A DNA stretch of 32,558 bases from Candidatus Taylorbacteria bacterium RIFCSPHIGHO2_02_FULL_46_13 (GCA_001821015.1 MHRQ01000020.1:108977-141534); one strand, 5' to 3'; positions 13,184 through 20,578 are shown, counted from the stretch's first letter. Notes: generated from the letters alone by a model not told the origin. Made by a program: numbers and translations.

Positions 13184-14155
13184 ATGAAGAAGATATATGT
13201 GACGAGGTCGATTCCAGCTCCTGCGGTAGAGATGCTTGAAGCGAAAGGATATGCGGTGACCGTCAGTCCACATGAGCGCGCGTTGACTAAGGCCGAGTTG
13301 CTCAAAGCGCTTGGTGGACAGGCGTATGATGGAGTGCTCACTCTTTTACATGATGAAATCAATGCCGAAGTATTTGACGCCGCGCCGAGCGTAAAAATTT
13401 ATTCCAACTACGCGGTGGGTTTTAATAACATTGATACGTCCGAAGCCGTTCGGCGCGGCGTTACCGTCACCAACACCCCGTCTGACGCGGTAAATGAAAG
13501 TGTCGCCGAACATACCTTTGCCCTCCTTTTAGCGTGTATGCACCGTATCGTGGAAGGTGATACCTTTATGCGCGCGGGTACATACAAAGGGTGGGACCCC
13601 AATTTACTCATCGGTACAGATCTCAAAGGAAAGACGCTTGGAGCAATCGGCGCGGGGCGGATTGGCGCACTGGTCATAGAAAAAGCAGTTCGCGGTTTTG
13701 GCATGAAGGTGGTGTATTTTGATGTCGTGCGCAATGAGCGTGTTGAAAAAGAATACGGGGCCGAGTACCTCTCGTCGGTAGAGGAAGTGCTGAAAGTTGC
13801 TGATGCGGTTACTCTGCATGTCTTGCTAACCAAAGAAACGCAGCACCTGATGAATGCTGCGCGGTTTGCGCTCATGAAAAAATCTGCGTATTTAATAAAT
13901 ACCTGCCGCGGTCCGGTGGTTGATGAGACGGCGCTTGCTGACGCACTTTCCAAAGGAATCATCAGAGGTGCGGCGATTGATGTCTATGAACATGAGCCGT
14001 CTGTTGCTAAAGGACTGCTCAAACTTCCGAACATTATCTTCACTCCTCATATCGCGTCCGCAACCGATGCGGCGCGCGCTGATATGAGCACCATCGCAGC
14101 GCAAAATCTCATTGATTTTTTTGAAGGGCGCATCCCAGCGCATGTGGCACAATAG
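13184..14155 (+). CDS. D-isomer-specific 2-hydroxyacid dehydrogenase (glyoxylate/hydroxypyruvate reductase-like)
   Basis: 323 residues. SNYAVGFNNIDTSEAVRRGV and NTPSDAVNESVAEHTFALL are the catalytic-domain motifs; LGAIGAGRIGALVIEKAVRGFG is the NAD(P)-binding GxGxxG loop; NTCRGPVVDETAL carries the substrate Arg; DVYEHEP carries the catalytic Glu; and TPHIASAT carries the catalytic His. All catalytic residues are present. It reduces a 2-oxoacid such as glyoxylate, hydroxypyruvate or pyruvate; exact substrate unknown. It begins four bases after the aldolase stop, so the two form an operon. The frame extends 15 codons upstream into the aldolase gene, but ATG 13184 gives the normal N-terminus. Confidence 0.88.
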   Translation: MKKIYVTRSIPAPAVEMLEAKGYAVTVSPHERALTKAELLKALGGQAYDGVLTLLHDEINAEVFDAAPSVKIYSNYAVGFNNIDTSEAVRRGVTVTNTPSDAVNESVAEHTFALLLACMHRIVEGDTFMRAGTYKGWDPNLLIGTDLKGKTLGAIGAGRIGALVIEKAVRGFGMKVVYFDVVRNERVEKEYGAEYLSSVEEVLKVADAVTLHVLLTKETQHLMNAARFALMKKSAYLINTCRGPVVDETALADALSKGIIRGAAIDVYEHEPSVAKGLLKLPNIIFTPHIASATDAARADMSTIAAQNLIDFFEGRIPAHVAQ

Positions 14156-14159
14156 AGGT

Positions 14160-14867
14160 ATGACATTTGTTCAATTAGATACAAAGCAACCCCGCACCAC
14201 TTTTACGCCGCGTAAAAGTGGTGCGGGGTTTACCCCGTTAGTAGAAGATGGCATTGCGCTTCGTGTTTTAAAAACACTATCTTCCAAATTAAAATCTTTT
14301 TTCAATACACGTCATGACCTATTTCGCACAAGAGCAAAAAACACGATGCCATCTTACACTACGGGGTTTACCCTTATTGAGCTTTCAGTTGTTGTCGTGG
14401 TCATCGTTATCATCGTCTCCGTAGTGCTCGTCAATTTCAATGATGTTCGTAAAAATGCGCGCGATAAACAGCGCGTGTCAGATATGGCGCACCTGCAGTT
14501 GGCCATTGAACAGTATTATGATGACACGGTGGCGTATCCAATGTGTGGGGTTAAGTCCCTCTGTTATTCAAACGGTAGTTACGCCGGTGATATAGGCCCC
14601 ATCATCAATCTTGCCATTTCTCCCACCTATATGCGAATTATACCCGTTGATCCATTAAATCAGACTGCGGATTACTATCTCTATTATTACGCGCGAGGGT
14701 ACCGAAAAGACCCAACAGATTCTAATAATTGTCCTACGTTCACGGGTAACACAAACGACTATGTTTTGGCGACACGGCTAGAAAGACAGCCAGCCGGCCC
14801 TTGCAGTTTTGAGTTCATGACTACCGCGCTCGGGAAGTACCCCAACCTTATCCTTGGCAATGAGTGA
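14160..14867 (+). CDS. Type IV pilin-like protein with duplicated leader signal
   Basis: 235 residues from ATG 14160. The box CACAAT (14148-14153) ends six bases before it. Residues 62-66 onward give TTGFTLIELSVVVVVIVIIV, a prepilin peptidase site (cleavage after G) followed by the hydrophobic N-terminal helix, then NDVRKNARDKQRVSDMAHLQLAIEQYY, the standard pseudopilin alpha region, and a globular part with cysteine pairs (CGVKSLC; C in NNCPTF; C in GPCSF). About 40 residues earlier another leader-like KSGAGFTP occurs, encoded by a perfect palindrome. The true leader would be unusually long; an internal start at ATG 14346 (MPSYTTGFTLIEL) gives a normal 6-8 residue leader. Confidence 0.8.
   Translation: MTFVQLDTKQPRTTFTPRKSGAGFTPLVEDGIALRVLKTLSSKLKSFFNTRHDLFRTRAKNTMPSYTTGFTLIELSVVVVVIVIIVSVVLVNFNDVRKNARDKQRVSDMAHLQLAIEQYYDDTVAYPMCGVKSLCYSNGSYAGDIGPIINLAISPTYMRIIPVDPLNQTADYYLYYYARGYRKDPTDSNNCPTFTGNTNDYVLATRLERQPAGPCSFEFMTTALGKYPNLILGNE
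14188..14230. repeat. Palindrome with 20-bp arms in prepilin gene 1
   Basis: Perfect 20-bp arms (14188-14207 and 14211-14230) separated by ccg. Both arms are translated; the right arm with the following bases encodes KSGAGFT. The arms share gcaccactttta with the palindrome in the next prepilin gene, and aaccccgcacc resembles the GIY-YIG flanking repeat. Confidence 0.85.
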
Positions 14868-14912
14868 ATAACTTTATTGATTGTCTCTGTAGTAATTGAG
14901 TACAATAAAACC

Positions 14913-15860
14913 ATGAAAATGAACAGAGAACACGGGTTTATCCAGCACCACTTTTATAGCGGCTATAAAAGTGGTGCTGGATTCACTCTTATAGAGCTTT
15001 TAGTAGTTATCTCAATAGTCAGTTTGCTTGCCAGTGTCGTGTATGCCTCGCTTTCTAATGCTCGGGGCAAGGCAACTGTGGCCGCGGGTCAGCAATTTTC
15101 TGGACAAGTTAAACGAGCTTTGTACGACAAAGCGGCGATTTATCTTGATTTTGACAGCCTTGCAGTTGGGGCAAACTTGACTACAGAATTGTCGAAAAAT
15201 AATCAAGGGACTCTTGTCTTACCTACGGCGATTACGTATCAGACCGGTACTGCCAGCCTTACTACAGATACCACGTTGTATAAAAGGGGGAATCATCTCA
15301 TAGTAAATGCAGCACCTACTTATGGAATTATATATAGCCCTGTCAGCGGTCTTAATACGATTATGGAGTCTCTGAATTATACGCTTTCCGGGTGGTTACT
15401 AGTTCCCGCAGGTGTCTCAGGTACCGTAGTAATCGTCGGCGAAGATGTTGCTGGGTCGGGTAATTATGGAGTCGCAAATCTTAAAGCGTGTCTTTCTAAT
15501 GGAAATGTAACTGGTGTTACAGCTAATTACCCTAATAATGGCGGTCAATTGGTGGTTCCGTCTTCGGGTTGCGAGCCGGTCTCCGTTCCAAGTGGACAAT
15601 GGGTTCACCTCGCCGTGTCTGTTAAGAACAAAAATAATGGTACGGTTGACATTACTTTTTTCGCGAATGGGAAACAATTAAACACATATAACAAATCTGC
15701 AGCTTATTCTGGCGCTAATGCGAGCTTTTTTATCGGGAGTGGAGGGAACGCGAATTACCAGTTTGACGAGGTTGCTATTTTCAGTCAAGCGCTTACCGCG
15801 TCTGATTTTCACGCTATTTATGCCGCAGGAGCCGCCGAGCACGGCTTAGCAGTCAAATAA
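14913..15860 (+). CDS. Prepilin-like protein with a LamG/concanavalin-type C-terminal domain
   Basis: 315 residues from ATG 14913; TACAAT (14901-14906) ends six bases upstream, which fixes this start. The leader ends GYKSGAG and is followed by FTLIELLVVISIVSLLASVV, a perfect prepilin N-terminus. Residues about 115-310 look like a LamG/ConA-type lectin fold (LNYTLSGWLLVPAG, GQWVHLAVSVKNKNNGTVDI, FFANGKQL, ANYQFDEVAIFSQALTASDFHAIY), typical of Patescibacteria minor pilins or adhesins. It may be displayed at a pilus tip and bind glycans; that is inference. The leader region contains a palindrome like that of the preceding prepilin gene. Confidence 0.85.
   Translation: MKMNREHGFIQHHFYSGYKSGAGFTLIELLVVISIVSLLASVVYASLSNARGKATVAAGQQFSGQVKRALYDKAAIYLDFDSLAVGANLTTELSKNNQGTLVLPTAITYQTGTASLTTDTTLYKRGNHLIVNAAPTYGIIYSPVSGLNTIMESLNYTLSGWLLVPAGVSGTVVIVGEDVAGSGNYGVANLKACLSNGNVTGVTANYPNNGGQLVVPSSGCEPVSVPSGQWVHLAVSVKNKNNGTVDITFFANGKQLNTYNKSAAYSGANASFFIGSGGNANYQFDEVAIFSQALTASDFHAIYAAGAAEHGLAVK
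14940..14982. repeat. Palindrome with 21-bp arms in prepilin gene 2
   Basis: Perfect arms 14940-14960 and 14962-14982 around a single g. Read through, it encodes QHHFYSGYKSGAG, immediately before the FTLIEL helix. It is related to, but not the same as, the palindrome at 14188-14230: the caccactttta part is shared and the tip and ends differ. Confidence 0.85.
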
Positions 15861-15936
15861 CCCCTCTTTTAATCTTCTCTTACCCCTCTTACCAGTTTTA
15901 CCGCTTGTTCCTCTTACGCTTTTTCTCCACTTACAC
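15861..15936 (+). other. Pyrimidine-rich, G-poor tract after the prepilin operon
   Basis: About 75 bases made mostly of C and T (repeated cctctt and tcttac words). No gene is seen. It could be a Rho-dependent or unstructured 3' region for prepilin gene 2; no direct evidence. Confidence 0.3.
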
Positions 15937-15978
15937 ACATACACACCTCTGATGCGGCCGCATCAGAGGTGTGTATGT
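15937..15978. terminator. 42-bp perfect palindrome at a convergent junction
   Basis: The 21-bp halves meet in gcggccgc. It lies between the plus-strand prepilin gene and the minus-strand PaaX-like gene and could end both transcripts. No T-run follows on either strand, so a canonical intrinsic terminator is not certain. Its centre atgcggccgcat recurs at 16607-16618. Confidence 0.5.
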
Positions 15979-16016
15979 ATTGAAGTCAATGCTACGAGCA
16001 AAAAAATTCGTAGTTC

Positions 16017-16595
16017 TTATTCTTCTGGAAGTCCAAATCTAATTCGTAGGTGTCGGTCGCGTTCAACTTCGTCGGTGATGATGTAGAGTAAATCTTTCCC
16101 GATATTGAAATCTGCTTTTAGGAGCGCAACGAAATCTTCGCACGGATAAGGATATACCCACACACTGTGTTGTAGCCGTTGGAAGCCGACTGCAAGTAAC
16201 GACCGTCGGAGTTTGTTGCGAAGCGCCCTGCGATATTCGGGAATGTCAAAGATAAGCAGGCGCCATTTTTTATCCCAGTGTTTCGGTTTTTTCAATTGGT
16301 AGTTGGCAATTTCAAGCCCGCGGAGCACATGAGCGCCTTTTTTGGTGAGCGAAAGAAACCCATGATTGTCTCGTGTCATTAATCCTTGTTTCACTAAACG
16401 ATCGCGCGCTCTGTTAATTAGTTCCTTACGACGTTTGTGGGGAGTGATAATTCCCATTTTTCCGAGTGCGCCTATGACATTTGGAGCGACTACTGCCGCA
16501 CTCAATATTCCTGCCATTACTACGGTTGTAAGAATGATGTGTCGTAGGTTGTGCCCGCGTGATTTTCTTTTGGCTCTCTGTTCAAGTTGTTCCAT
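16017..16595 (-). CDS. PaaX/Cas2-like winged-helix protein with a membrane segment
   Basis: 192 residues. Residues 19-40 (LRHIILTTVVMAGILSAAVVAP) form a hydrophobic segment, unusual for a soluble regulator. Residues about 53-92 are winged-helix-like (HKRRKELINRARDRLVKQGL, LSLTKKGAHVLRG). The C-terminal half (KWRLLIFDIPEYRRALRNKL, then GFQRLQHSVWVYPYPCEDF) has the ferredoxin-like core shared by PaaX C-terminal domains and Cas2. No CRISPR array or cas1 is nearby, so a CRISPR role is not supported. Likely a membrane-associated transcription regulator. The gene is bounded on both sides by palindromes with atgcggccgcat, the upstream one lying 4-31 bases before the start codon, where it could be an autoregulatory operator. 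Confidence 0.75.
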   Translation of the reverse strand: MEQLEQRAKRKSRGHNLRHIILTTVVMAGILSAAVVAPNVIGALGKMGIITPHKRRKELINRARDRLVKQGLMTRDNHGFLSLTKKGAHVLRGLEIANYQLKKPKHWDKKWRLLIFDIPEYRRALRNKLRRSLLAVGFQRLQHSVWVYPYPCEDFVALLKADFNIGKDLLYIITDEVERDRHLRIRFGLPEE

Positions 16596-16598
16596 ACG

Positions 16599-16626
16599 CT
16601 AATATTATGCGGCCGCATTGAATTAG
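16599..16626. promoter_or_regulatory. Imperfect palindrome upstream of the PaaX-like gene, candidate operator
   Basis: Symmetric ctaat...attag arms around a perfect atgcggccgcat core (16607-16618). Three positions on each side are unpaired. The placement immediately before the regulator's start codon fits autoregulation; unproven. Confidence 0.4.
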
Positions 16627-16737
16627 TGTATATTGACAAAGTGGCGGTGAGTAGTATGTGAATGTGGGGAAAGAGTGTCTATCAACACGGAAATTATATT
16701 GTGCCGAGGTTCAATTTTGGTGGGAAAATACGTGCAT

Positions 16738-16765
16738 TTGCGTTTCCTTGCAAAATAGATATAAT
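16738..16765 (+). promoter_or_regulatory. Promoter of the L25 gene
   Basis: TTGCGT (16738-16743), 16-bp spacer, TATAAT (16760-16765). The box ends eight bases before the ATG at 16774. The preceding 16627-16737 holds nothing else recognisable. Confidence 0.55.
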
Positions 16766-16773
16766 TGCTTTTT

Positions 16774-17463
16774 ATGTTCGTGCTTGATGCGCAAAAACGA
16801 GATGTTAAGAAAAGCCCCGTCAAAATGAGACGAGACGGCCTTGTGCCTGCTGTTTTTTACGGTAGAAAGGAGAAATCAACCGCAATTTCAATTCAAAAGA
16901 AGGATTTTCTCAAGGTCTGGAAAGGGGCAGGAGAGAGCTCAATTATTACTATTAAACAAGATGACGGTTCCGAGCATCAGGCCTTGATTCAGGATGTAGA
17001 CCGCGACCCGGTAACGGGCTCACCCATTCATGCTGATTTTTATGTCATTGAAAAAGATCGCCGTCTCAAGATTAAAGTGCCGATTGAATTTTTAGGTGTT
17101 TCGCCTGCGGTCAAGGATCTCGGGGGAATTTTGGTAAAGGTTACGCATGAGCTTGAAATTGAGTCATTACCGAAAGACCTTCCACACAATATCAGTGTAG
17201 ATATTTCCGTGCTGGTTGATCTTAAAAGCCAAATTCTTGCCAAGGACCTTACGCTTTCCGCGGGCGTCACATTGATTACTGGCGCTGAGGATGTTATCGC
17301 GGCAATTGCGGAAGCAAAAATAGAAGAGGAGAAGCCACCCGAAGCGATTGATCTTTCCAGTATTGAAGTAGAAAAGAAAGGCAAAGAAGTTAAGGAAGGT
17401 GAAGGGGAAGAAAATGCAGTCACTCCTGTTGCCGCTCCTGCAAAAGGAAAGGAGGCAAAATAA
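16774..17463 (+). CDS. rplY: 50S ribosomal protein L25 (general stress protein CTC type)
   Basis: 229 residues, the long two-domain form. Residues 1-90 are the 5S rRNA-binding beta-barrel (KMRRDGLVPAVFYGRKEKSTAISI, then DVDRDPVTGSPIHADFYVI). Residues 95-190 are the second beta-domain (KVPIEFLGVSPAVKDLGGILVKVTHELEIESLPKDLPHNISVDIS), with a charged Glu/Lys/Ala tail to the end, common in this form. It binds 5S rRNA in the large subunit. The frame extends to TTG 16765, but that codon lies in the -10 box, so ATG 16774 is chosen. A weak hairpin (17469-17484, actgatt/aatcagt) followed by aatttt may end the transcript. Confidence 0.92.
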   Translation: MFVLDAQKRDVKKSPVKMRRDGLVPAVFYGRKEKSTAISIQKKDFLKVWKGAGESSIITIKQDDGSEHQALIQDVDRDPVTGSPIHADFYVIEKDRRLKIKVPIEFLGVSPAVKDLGGILVKVTHELEIESLPKDLPHNISVDISVLVDLKSQILAKDLTLSAGVTLITGAEDVIAAIAEAKIEEEKPPEAIDLSSIEVEKKGKEVKEGEGEENAVTPVAAPAKGKEAK

Positions 17464-17514
17464 AGGCGACTGATTCAAATCAGTAATTTTCACCCTATAT
17501 CGGTCGTCTACATT

Positions 17515-17543
17515 ACATGATTATACGCGATGTATAATCATGT
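17515..17543. promoter_or_regulatory. Inverted repeat and tandem -10 boxes upstream of the lytic transglycosylase gene
   Basis: Twelve-base arms (17515-17526 and 17532-17543, acatgattatac/gtataatcatgt) around gcgat. The right arm contains TATAAT, and a tandem 10-bp repeat tgtataatca (17531-17550) gives a second TATAAT (17543-17548) ending seven bases before ATG 17556. A repressor bound here would cover the promoter. Confidence 0.5.
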
Positions 17544-17555
17544 ATAATCATGTAT

Positions 17556-18896
17556 ATGCCCGAGAATCGGAGTGTTTTGGTAACGCGCAACAGCTCCCAC
17601 GGGGGATGTTTTCTTGTTGTATGTGCAGTTTTAATAGGCCTGCTTTGTTTTTCTCATACCGCAACCGCACAGGTAGAGGGCAGTGAGGTTAGCTCACGTC
17701 GGGCTCAACTTGAGAGCGATCTTGCCGCGCTTGAGAAAGAAATTGACACCCAGCGGGTTATTCTTGAGGCAAAACAGAAAGAGACCGTGTCTTTGGCGCG
17801 AGATGTGGCAATTCTCAATGCAAGTATTCAGAAGGCAAAACTTTCTATCAAGGCCCGTACCATTGCGATACAACAACTTCAGGAAGATATTGGAAGTAAG
17901 CAAAATACTATTGTCGGGCTTTCCAACAGACTTGATCGGGAAAAGCAGTCTCTCGCACAAATCATCCGACGCACCAATGAAATTGATTCGTATACGCTCG
18001 CTGAGGTTTTTTTAAGCGGTAACAACATCTCCGGTTTTTTTGAGGATTTGGATGCATTTGATTCAGTGAAAGTTTCTCTGCGCAGTTCGTATGTCGCTCT
18101 TATAGCCAATAGAGATCAAACACAAGCGCAGAAAGCCTCTCTGGAAGATAAGGCCGCCCAAGAGACAGCGCTTCGTCAGAGTCAGGAATTAGAAAAAAAG
18201 CGCATTGAACAGCAGGAAGCGGAAAAAAAGCGTATCTTGACTATTTCCAAAGGAGTTGAGGTCACGTATCAGAAAATAATTTCCACAAAGGGAAAAAGCG
18301 CAGCAGCCATTCGGGCCGAGCTCTTTACCTTGCGTGGCAGTGCGGCGATTCCGTTTGAGAAAGCGTATGAATTTGCTGTCAGTGCGTCGCAAAAAACGGG
18401 CGTGCGTCCAGCTCTCATTCTTGGCATTATCGCTGAAGAATCCAATTTAGGAGAGAATGTGGGAACAGGGAACTGGCGCGTAGATATGAAAAATCCGCGT
18501 GACACCGTGCCATTTCTTGATATCACCAAACGTCTAGGGCTTGATCCAGACAAGATGCCCGTTTCCAAAAAACCGTGGTATGGCTATGGCGGGGCAATGG
18601 GACCGGCGCAGTTCATTCCCTCCACCTGGATTTTATATGAAGATAGAATCGGCGATGAGACCGGGCATCGGCCTCCCAATCCATGGGACCCGGAGGATGC
18701 ATTTACGGCCTCCGCGCTTTTATTGGAGGACAACGGAGCCGCGAAACAAACCCCAGCGTCCGAACGTCTTGCGGCGCTACGGTATTTAGCCGGATGGGCC
18801 AATGCGTCTAAATCCGCCTACTCATTTTATGGGGATGATGTGATGGAGCTCGCGGCTAAGTATCAATCGCTCATAAATATTTTGAAGGCGAATTAA
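17556..18896 (+). CDS. Secreted coiled-coil lytic transglycosylase (MltB/SLT-like)
   Basis: 446 residues. A signal peptide (hydrophobic 18-33, likely cut after TATA-Q) is followed by a long coiled coil (about 44-240, heptad-rich with Glu/Lys/Gln) like the N-terminal part of EnvC, CwlO or PcsB hydrolases. The C-terminal domain (about 265-440) is a lysozyme-like transglycosylase: LGIIAEESNLGENVGTGNW with catalytic E295, then GYGGAMGPAQFIPSTWILYED. It would cut peptidoglycan during growth or division and might be gated by the coiled coil. The fusion of an EnvC-like coil to a transglycosylase, rather than to a LytM or CHAP domain, is notable. Start: second of two nearby ATGs, since the first lies two bases after the promoter box. 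Confidence 0.85.
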   Translation: MPENRSVLVTRNSSHGGCFLVVCAVLIGLLCFSHTATAQVEGSEVSSRRAQLESDLAALEKEIDTQRVILEAKQKETVSLARDVAILNASIQKAKLSIKARTIAIQQLQEDIGSKQNTIVGLSNRLDREKQSLAQIIRRTNEIDSYTLAEVFLSGNNISGFFEDLDAFDSVKVSLRSSYVALIANRDQTQAQKASLEDKAAQETALRQSQELEKKRIEQQEAEKKRILTISKGVEVTYQKIISTKGKSAAAIRAELFTLRGSAAIPFEKAYEFAVSASQKTGVRPALILGIIAEESNLGENVGTGNWRVDMKNPRDTVPFLDITKRLGLDPDKMPVSKKPWYGYGGAMGPAQFIPSTWILYEDRIGDETGHRPPNPWDPEDAFTASALLLEDNGAAKQTPASERLAALRYLAGWANASKSAYSFYGDDVMELAAKYQSLINILKAN

Positions 18897-18925
18897 AAAC
18901 CTACAAGGTCGAACCTTGTAGGTTT
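18897..18925. terminator. Palindrome ending the transglycosylase gene
   Basis: Thirteen-base arms (aaacctacaaggt/accttgtaggttt) around cga, directly after the stop codon, followed by agttt. It is a single unit of the hairpin family found doubled inside the transketolase C gene. It probably works as a terminator on the plus strand. Confidence 0.6.
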
Positions 18926-18944
18926 AGTTTGTCGGGTTATGAGG

Positions 18945-18982
18945 TTGGGAAAGAAAAAAAGGCAAGGTGTAACCTTGCCTTT
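18945..18982 (-). terminator. Intrinsic terminator of the minus-strand gene 18992-19219
   Basis: Arms aaaggcaaggt (18958-18968) and accttgccttt (18972-18982) around gta. Read on the minus strand it is followed by a long T-run (ttttttt, complement of 18951-18957), a textbook terminator. Confidence 0.85.
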
Positions 18983-18991
18983 GGACACTCG

Positions 18992-19219
18992 CTACACCTC
19001 CCAAGGAAACTGCTCTATTTCAACTTCGTCAGTTTGTTTGAAGAGAACCAGACCACCGCTACCAGGCCTGTTCCCCATGAAGACTGCATTACTTGCTACC
19101 GGTTCTCGGTACAAGCGATCTAGTTTAACAAAGGGTTGTAACGTGCCGTGGATTGCGAACGAGCGGAAAGTGGTTCCTCCTGGCAATTCAGAAAAAGTGC
19201 TTTTTCGTCTTTCAGACAT
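18992..19219 (-). CDS. Small orphan protein with a full set of expression signals
   Basis: 75 residues (MSERRKSTFSELPGGTTFRS at the start, ending QTDEVEIEQFPWEV). No family is recognised. Support comes from signals: a TTGACA/TATAGT promoter (19273-19246, 16-bp spacer), an AGGAG Shine-Dalgarno eight bases before the ATG, and a strong intrinsic terminator 10 bases after the stop. It contains RPGSGGLVLFKQ and FAIHGTLQPFVKLDRL, suggesting a compact beta-rich fold. The gene is divergent from L31 and shares its promoter region. A longer frame on the plus strand through the same DNA is judged a shadow. Confidence 0.75.
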   Translation of the reverse strand: MSERRKSTFSELPGGTTFRSFAIHGTLQPFVKLDRLYREPVASNAVFMGNRPGSGGLVLFKQTDEVEIEQFPWEV

Positions 19220-19245
19220 AACATTTTCTCCTTTCTTCTCTTTCT

Positions 19246-19295
19246 ACTATAGTTTTTGCAACACATTTGTCAACGTATTTCTTTTCTGCTATAGT
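19246..19295. promoter_or_regulatory. Overlapping divergent promoters (orphan gene and L31)
   Basis: Minus strand: TTGACA (19273-19268) and TATAGT (19251-19246), 16-bp spacer. Plus strand: TTGTCA (19267-19272), 17-bp spacer, TATAGT (19290-19295). The two -35 elements overlap in tttgtcaa, so polymerase can occupy only one direction at a time. Confidence 0.7.
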
Positions 19296-19304
19296 ACTTT
19301 CGTC

Positions 19305-19550
19305 ATGCAAAAAGAGCTTCACCCCACATATCATAATGCCGCTAAAATAACCTGTTCCTGTGGGCAGATTTATACTATTGGATCCACGAAAGAAACGATG
19401 CATATTGAAATTTGTAGCGCGTGCCACCCTTTTTATACGGGAAATGACAAGGTTCTAGATACTGCTGGACGTGTTGAGCGCTTTAAAGCTCGTCTTGCTA
19501 AAAAGGATACTGCAAAGCCGGCAAAGAAGACTCGTGCCGCAAAAGCGTAA
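19305..19550 (+). CDS. rpmE: 50S ribosomal protein L31 (zinc-containing type)
   Basis: 81 residues. MQKELHPTYHNAAKITCSCGQIYTIGST carries CSCG, and EICSACHPFYTG gives the second cysteine pair (CxxC), so the four-cysteine zinc site of the C+ type is present. GRVERFKARLAKK is the conserved end of the core, followed by a Lys/Ala tail. It bridges the subunits of the ribosome. The start follows a TATAGT box by nine bases. An intrinsic terminator separates it from prfA. Confidence 0.93.
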   Translation: MQKELHPTYHNAAKITCSCGQIYTIGSTKETMHIEICSACHPFYTGNDKVLDTAGRVERFKARLAKKDTAKPAKKTRAAKA

Positions 19551-19557
19551 CTGACCT

Positions 19558-19585
19558 ACAGGACCCACTCGGGCCTGTTTGTTTT
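19558..19585 (+). terminator. Intrinsic terminator after L31
   Basis: Stem acagg-a-ccc / ggg-cctgt with one bulged base and loop actc, followed by ttgtttt. Confidence 0.65.
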
Positions 19586-19589
19586 ACAT

Positions 19590-20558
19590 ATGGAAAAGAT
19601 TGATCTGACCGCCTATAAGGAAAATCGTAAAACGCTCTTTTTAGCGGGGGAGTATGAGCGTTTGTATGCACAGTACAAGGAGGTAGAGGCGATGGCGGCC
19701 GACCCCACTATGCAAGAACTTGCGAAAGGGGAATTGGCTGGTTTGTCCGCACAACTTGAAACATTAGCAGGGCAAATGAAAAATATTGTTGCATCGGAAA
19801 AGATAGAGGATGAGTTTCCGAATGAAATCTTACTTGAAGTGCGCGCGGGAGCCGGTGGCGAAGAAGCGGCCCTTTTTGCGATGGCGCTTGCGGGTATGTA
19901 TCGGCGTTACTCGGAAGTACAGGGGTGGACGTTTAAAGTGATTGATGAATCAAAGACAGATTTGGGTGGCTACAAGGAAGGTATATTTGAGATTCACGGT
20001 AAGGATGCGTATCGCAAGCTTCGGCATGAGACCGGTGTTCACCGCATTCAGCGTGTGCCTGCCACAGAAAAGTCAGGACGCATTCATACTTCCACCGCTT
20101 CAGTTGCCATCATGCCTTTACGAAAACTTGGCAAGATTGAAATAAGCCCCGCAGATCTGGAAGTAGAATTCTCACGCGCGGGGGGCAAGGGTGGGCAAAA
20201 CGTGAACAAAGTAGAGACGGCAGTTCGCCTCACGCACAAACCGACGGGGCTTGTGGTACGTGCGACTGCGGAGCGCAGTCAGGCGGCAAACCGCGAGCGG
20301 GCCCTTATCGTTCTTCAGGCAAAATTACAGGTTATACATGACGAAGCAGAGGCAGCAAAGTTTTCTTCTCATCGGCAAAGTCAGATTGGTACCGGCGACC
20401 GTAGCGAAAAAATTCGCACTTACAATTGGCTTCAGGATCGTGTAACCGATCATCGTATCAAGCAATCCTGGCACAATATTGAAGGTATTTTTGAAGGCAA
20501 TATAGGACCCATTATTGATACGCTTATTGCGGCGGAGTCAGCAACTTCTGGAAACTAA
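19590..20558 (+). CDS. prfA: Peptide chain release factor 1
   Basis: 322 residues, about 35 shorter than usual, with the missing part in the N-terminal coiled domain. [22 protein letters not shown] holds the PAT tripeptide (157-159) that reads UAA/UAG, and [19 protein letters not shown] holds the GGQ loop (201-203) that triggers hydrolysis. The residues around GGQ (KGGQNVNK rather than GAGGQHVNT) differ from common RF1. It ends translation in the cytoplasm. Because UGA is used as a stop here, an RF2 must be encoded elsewhere. The upstream region lacks both a Shine-Dalgarno and a clear -10 box. The gene starts just after the L31 terminator. Confidence 0.93.
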   Translation: MEKIDLTAYKENRKTLFLAGEYERLYAQYKEVEAMAADPTMQELAKGELAGLSAQLETLAGQMKNIVASEKIEDEFPNEILLEVRAGAGGEEAALFAMALAGMYRRYSEVQGWTFKVIDESKTDLGGYKEGIFEIHGKDAYRKLRHETGVHRIQRVPATEKSGRIHTSTASVAIMPLRKLGKIEISPADLEVEFSRAGGKGGQNVNKVETAVRLTHKPTGLVVRATAERSQAANRERALIVLQAKLQVIHDEAEAAKFSSHRQSQIGTGDRSEKIRTYNWLQDRVTDHRIKQSWHNIEGIFEGNIGPIIDTLIAAESATSGN

Positions 20559-20578
20559 GTGTGAGGCCGGCGTGTTCC

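Noticed and set aside
14877-14912. An earlier TTG start for prepilin gene 2.
   Set aside because: It lies upstream of and across the TACAAT promoter box; ATG 14913 gives a normal leader.
16017-16595. A CRISPR-associated Cas2.
   Set aside because: The fold is shared, but the protein has a winged helix and a membrane segment. There is no array and no other cas gene in the window.
18939-19304. N-terminal extension of L31 on the plus strand.
   Set aside because: It would cross a terminator, the divergent promoter and the minus-strand orphan gene. L31 homologues begin at the ATG at 19305.
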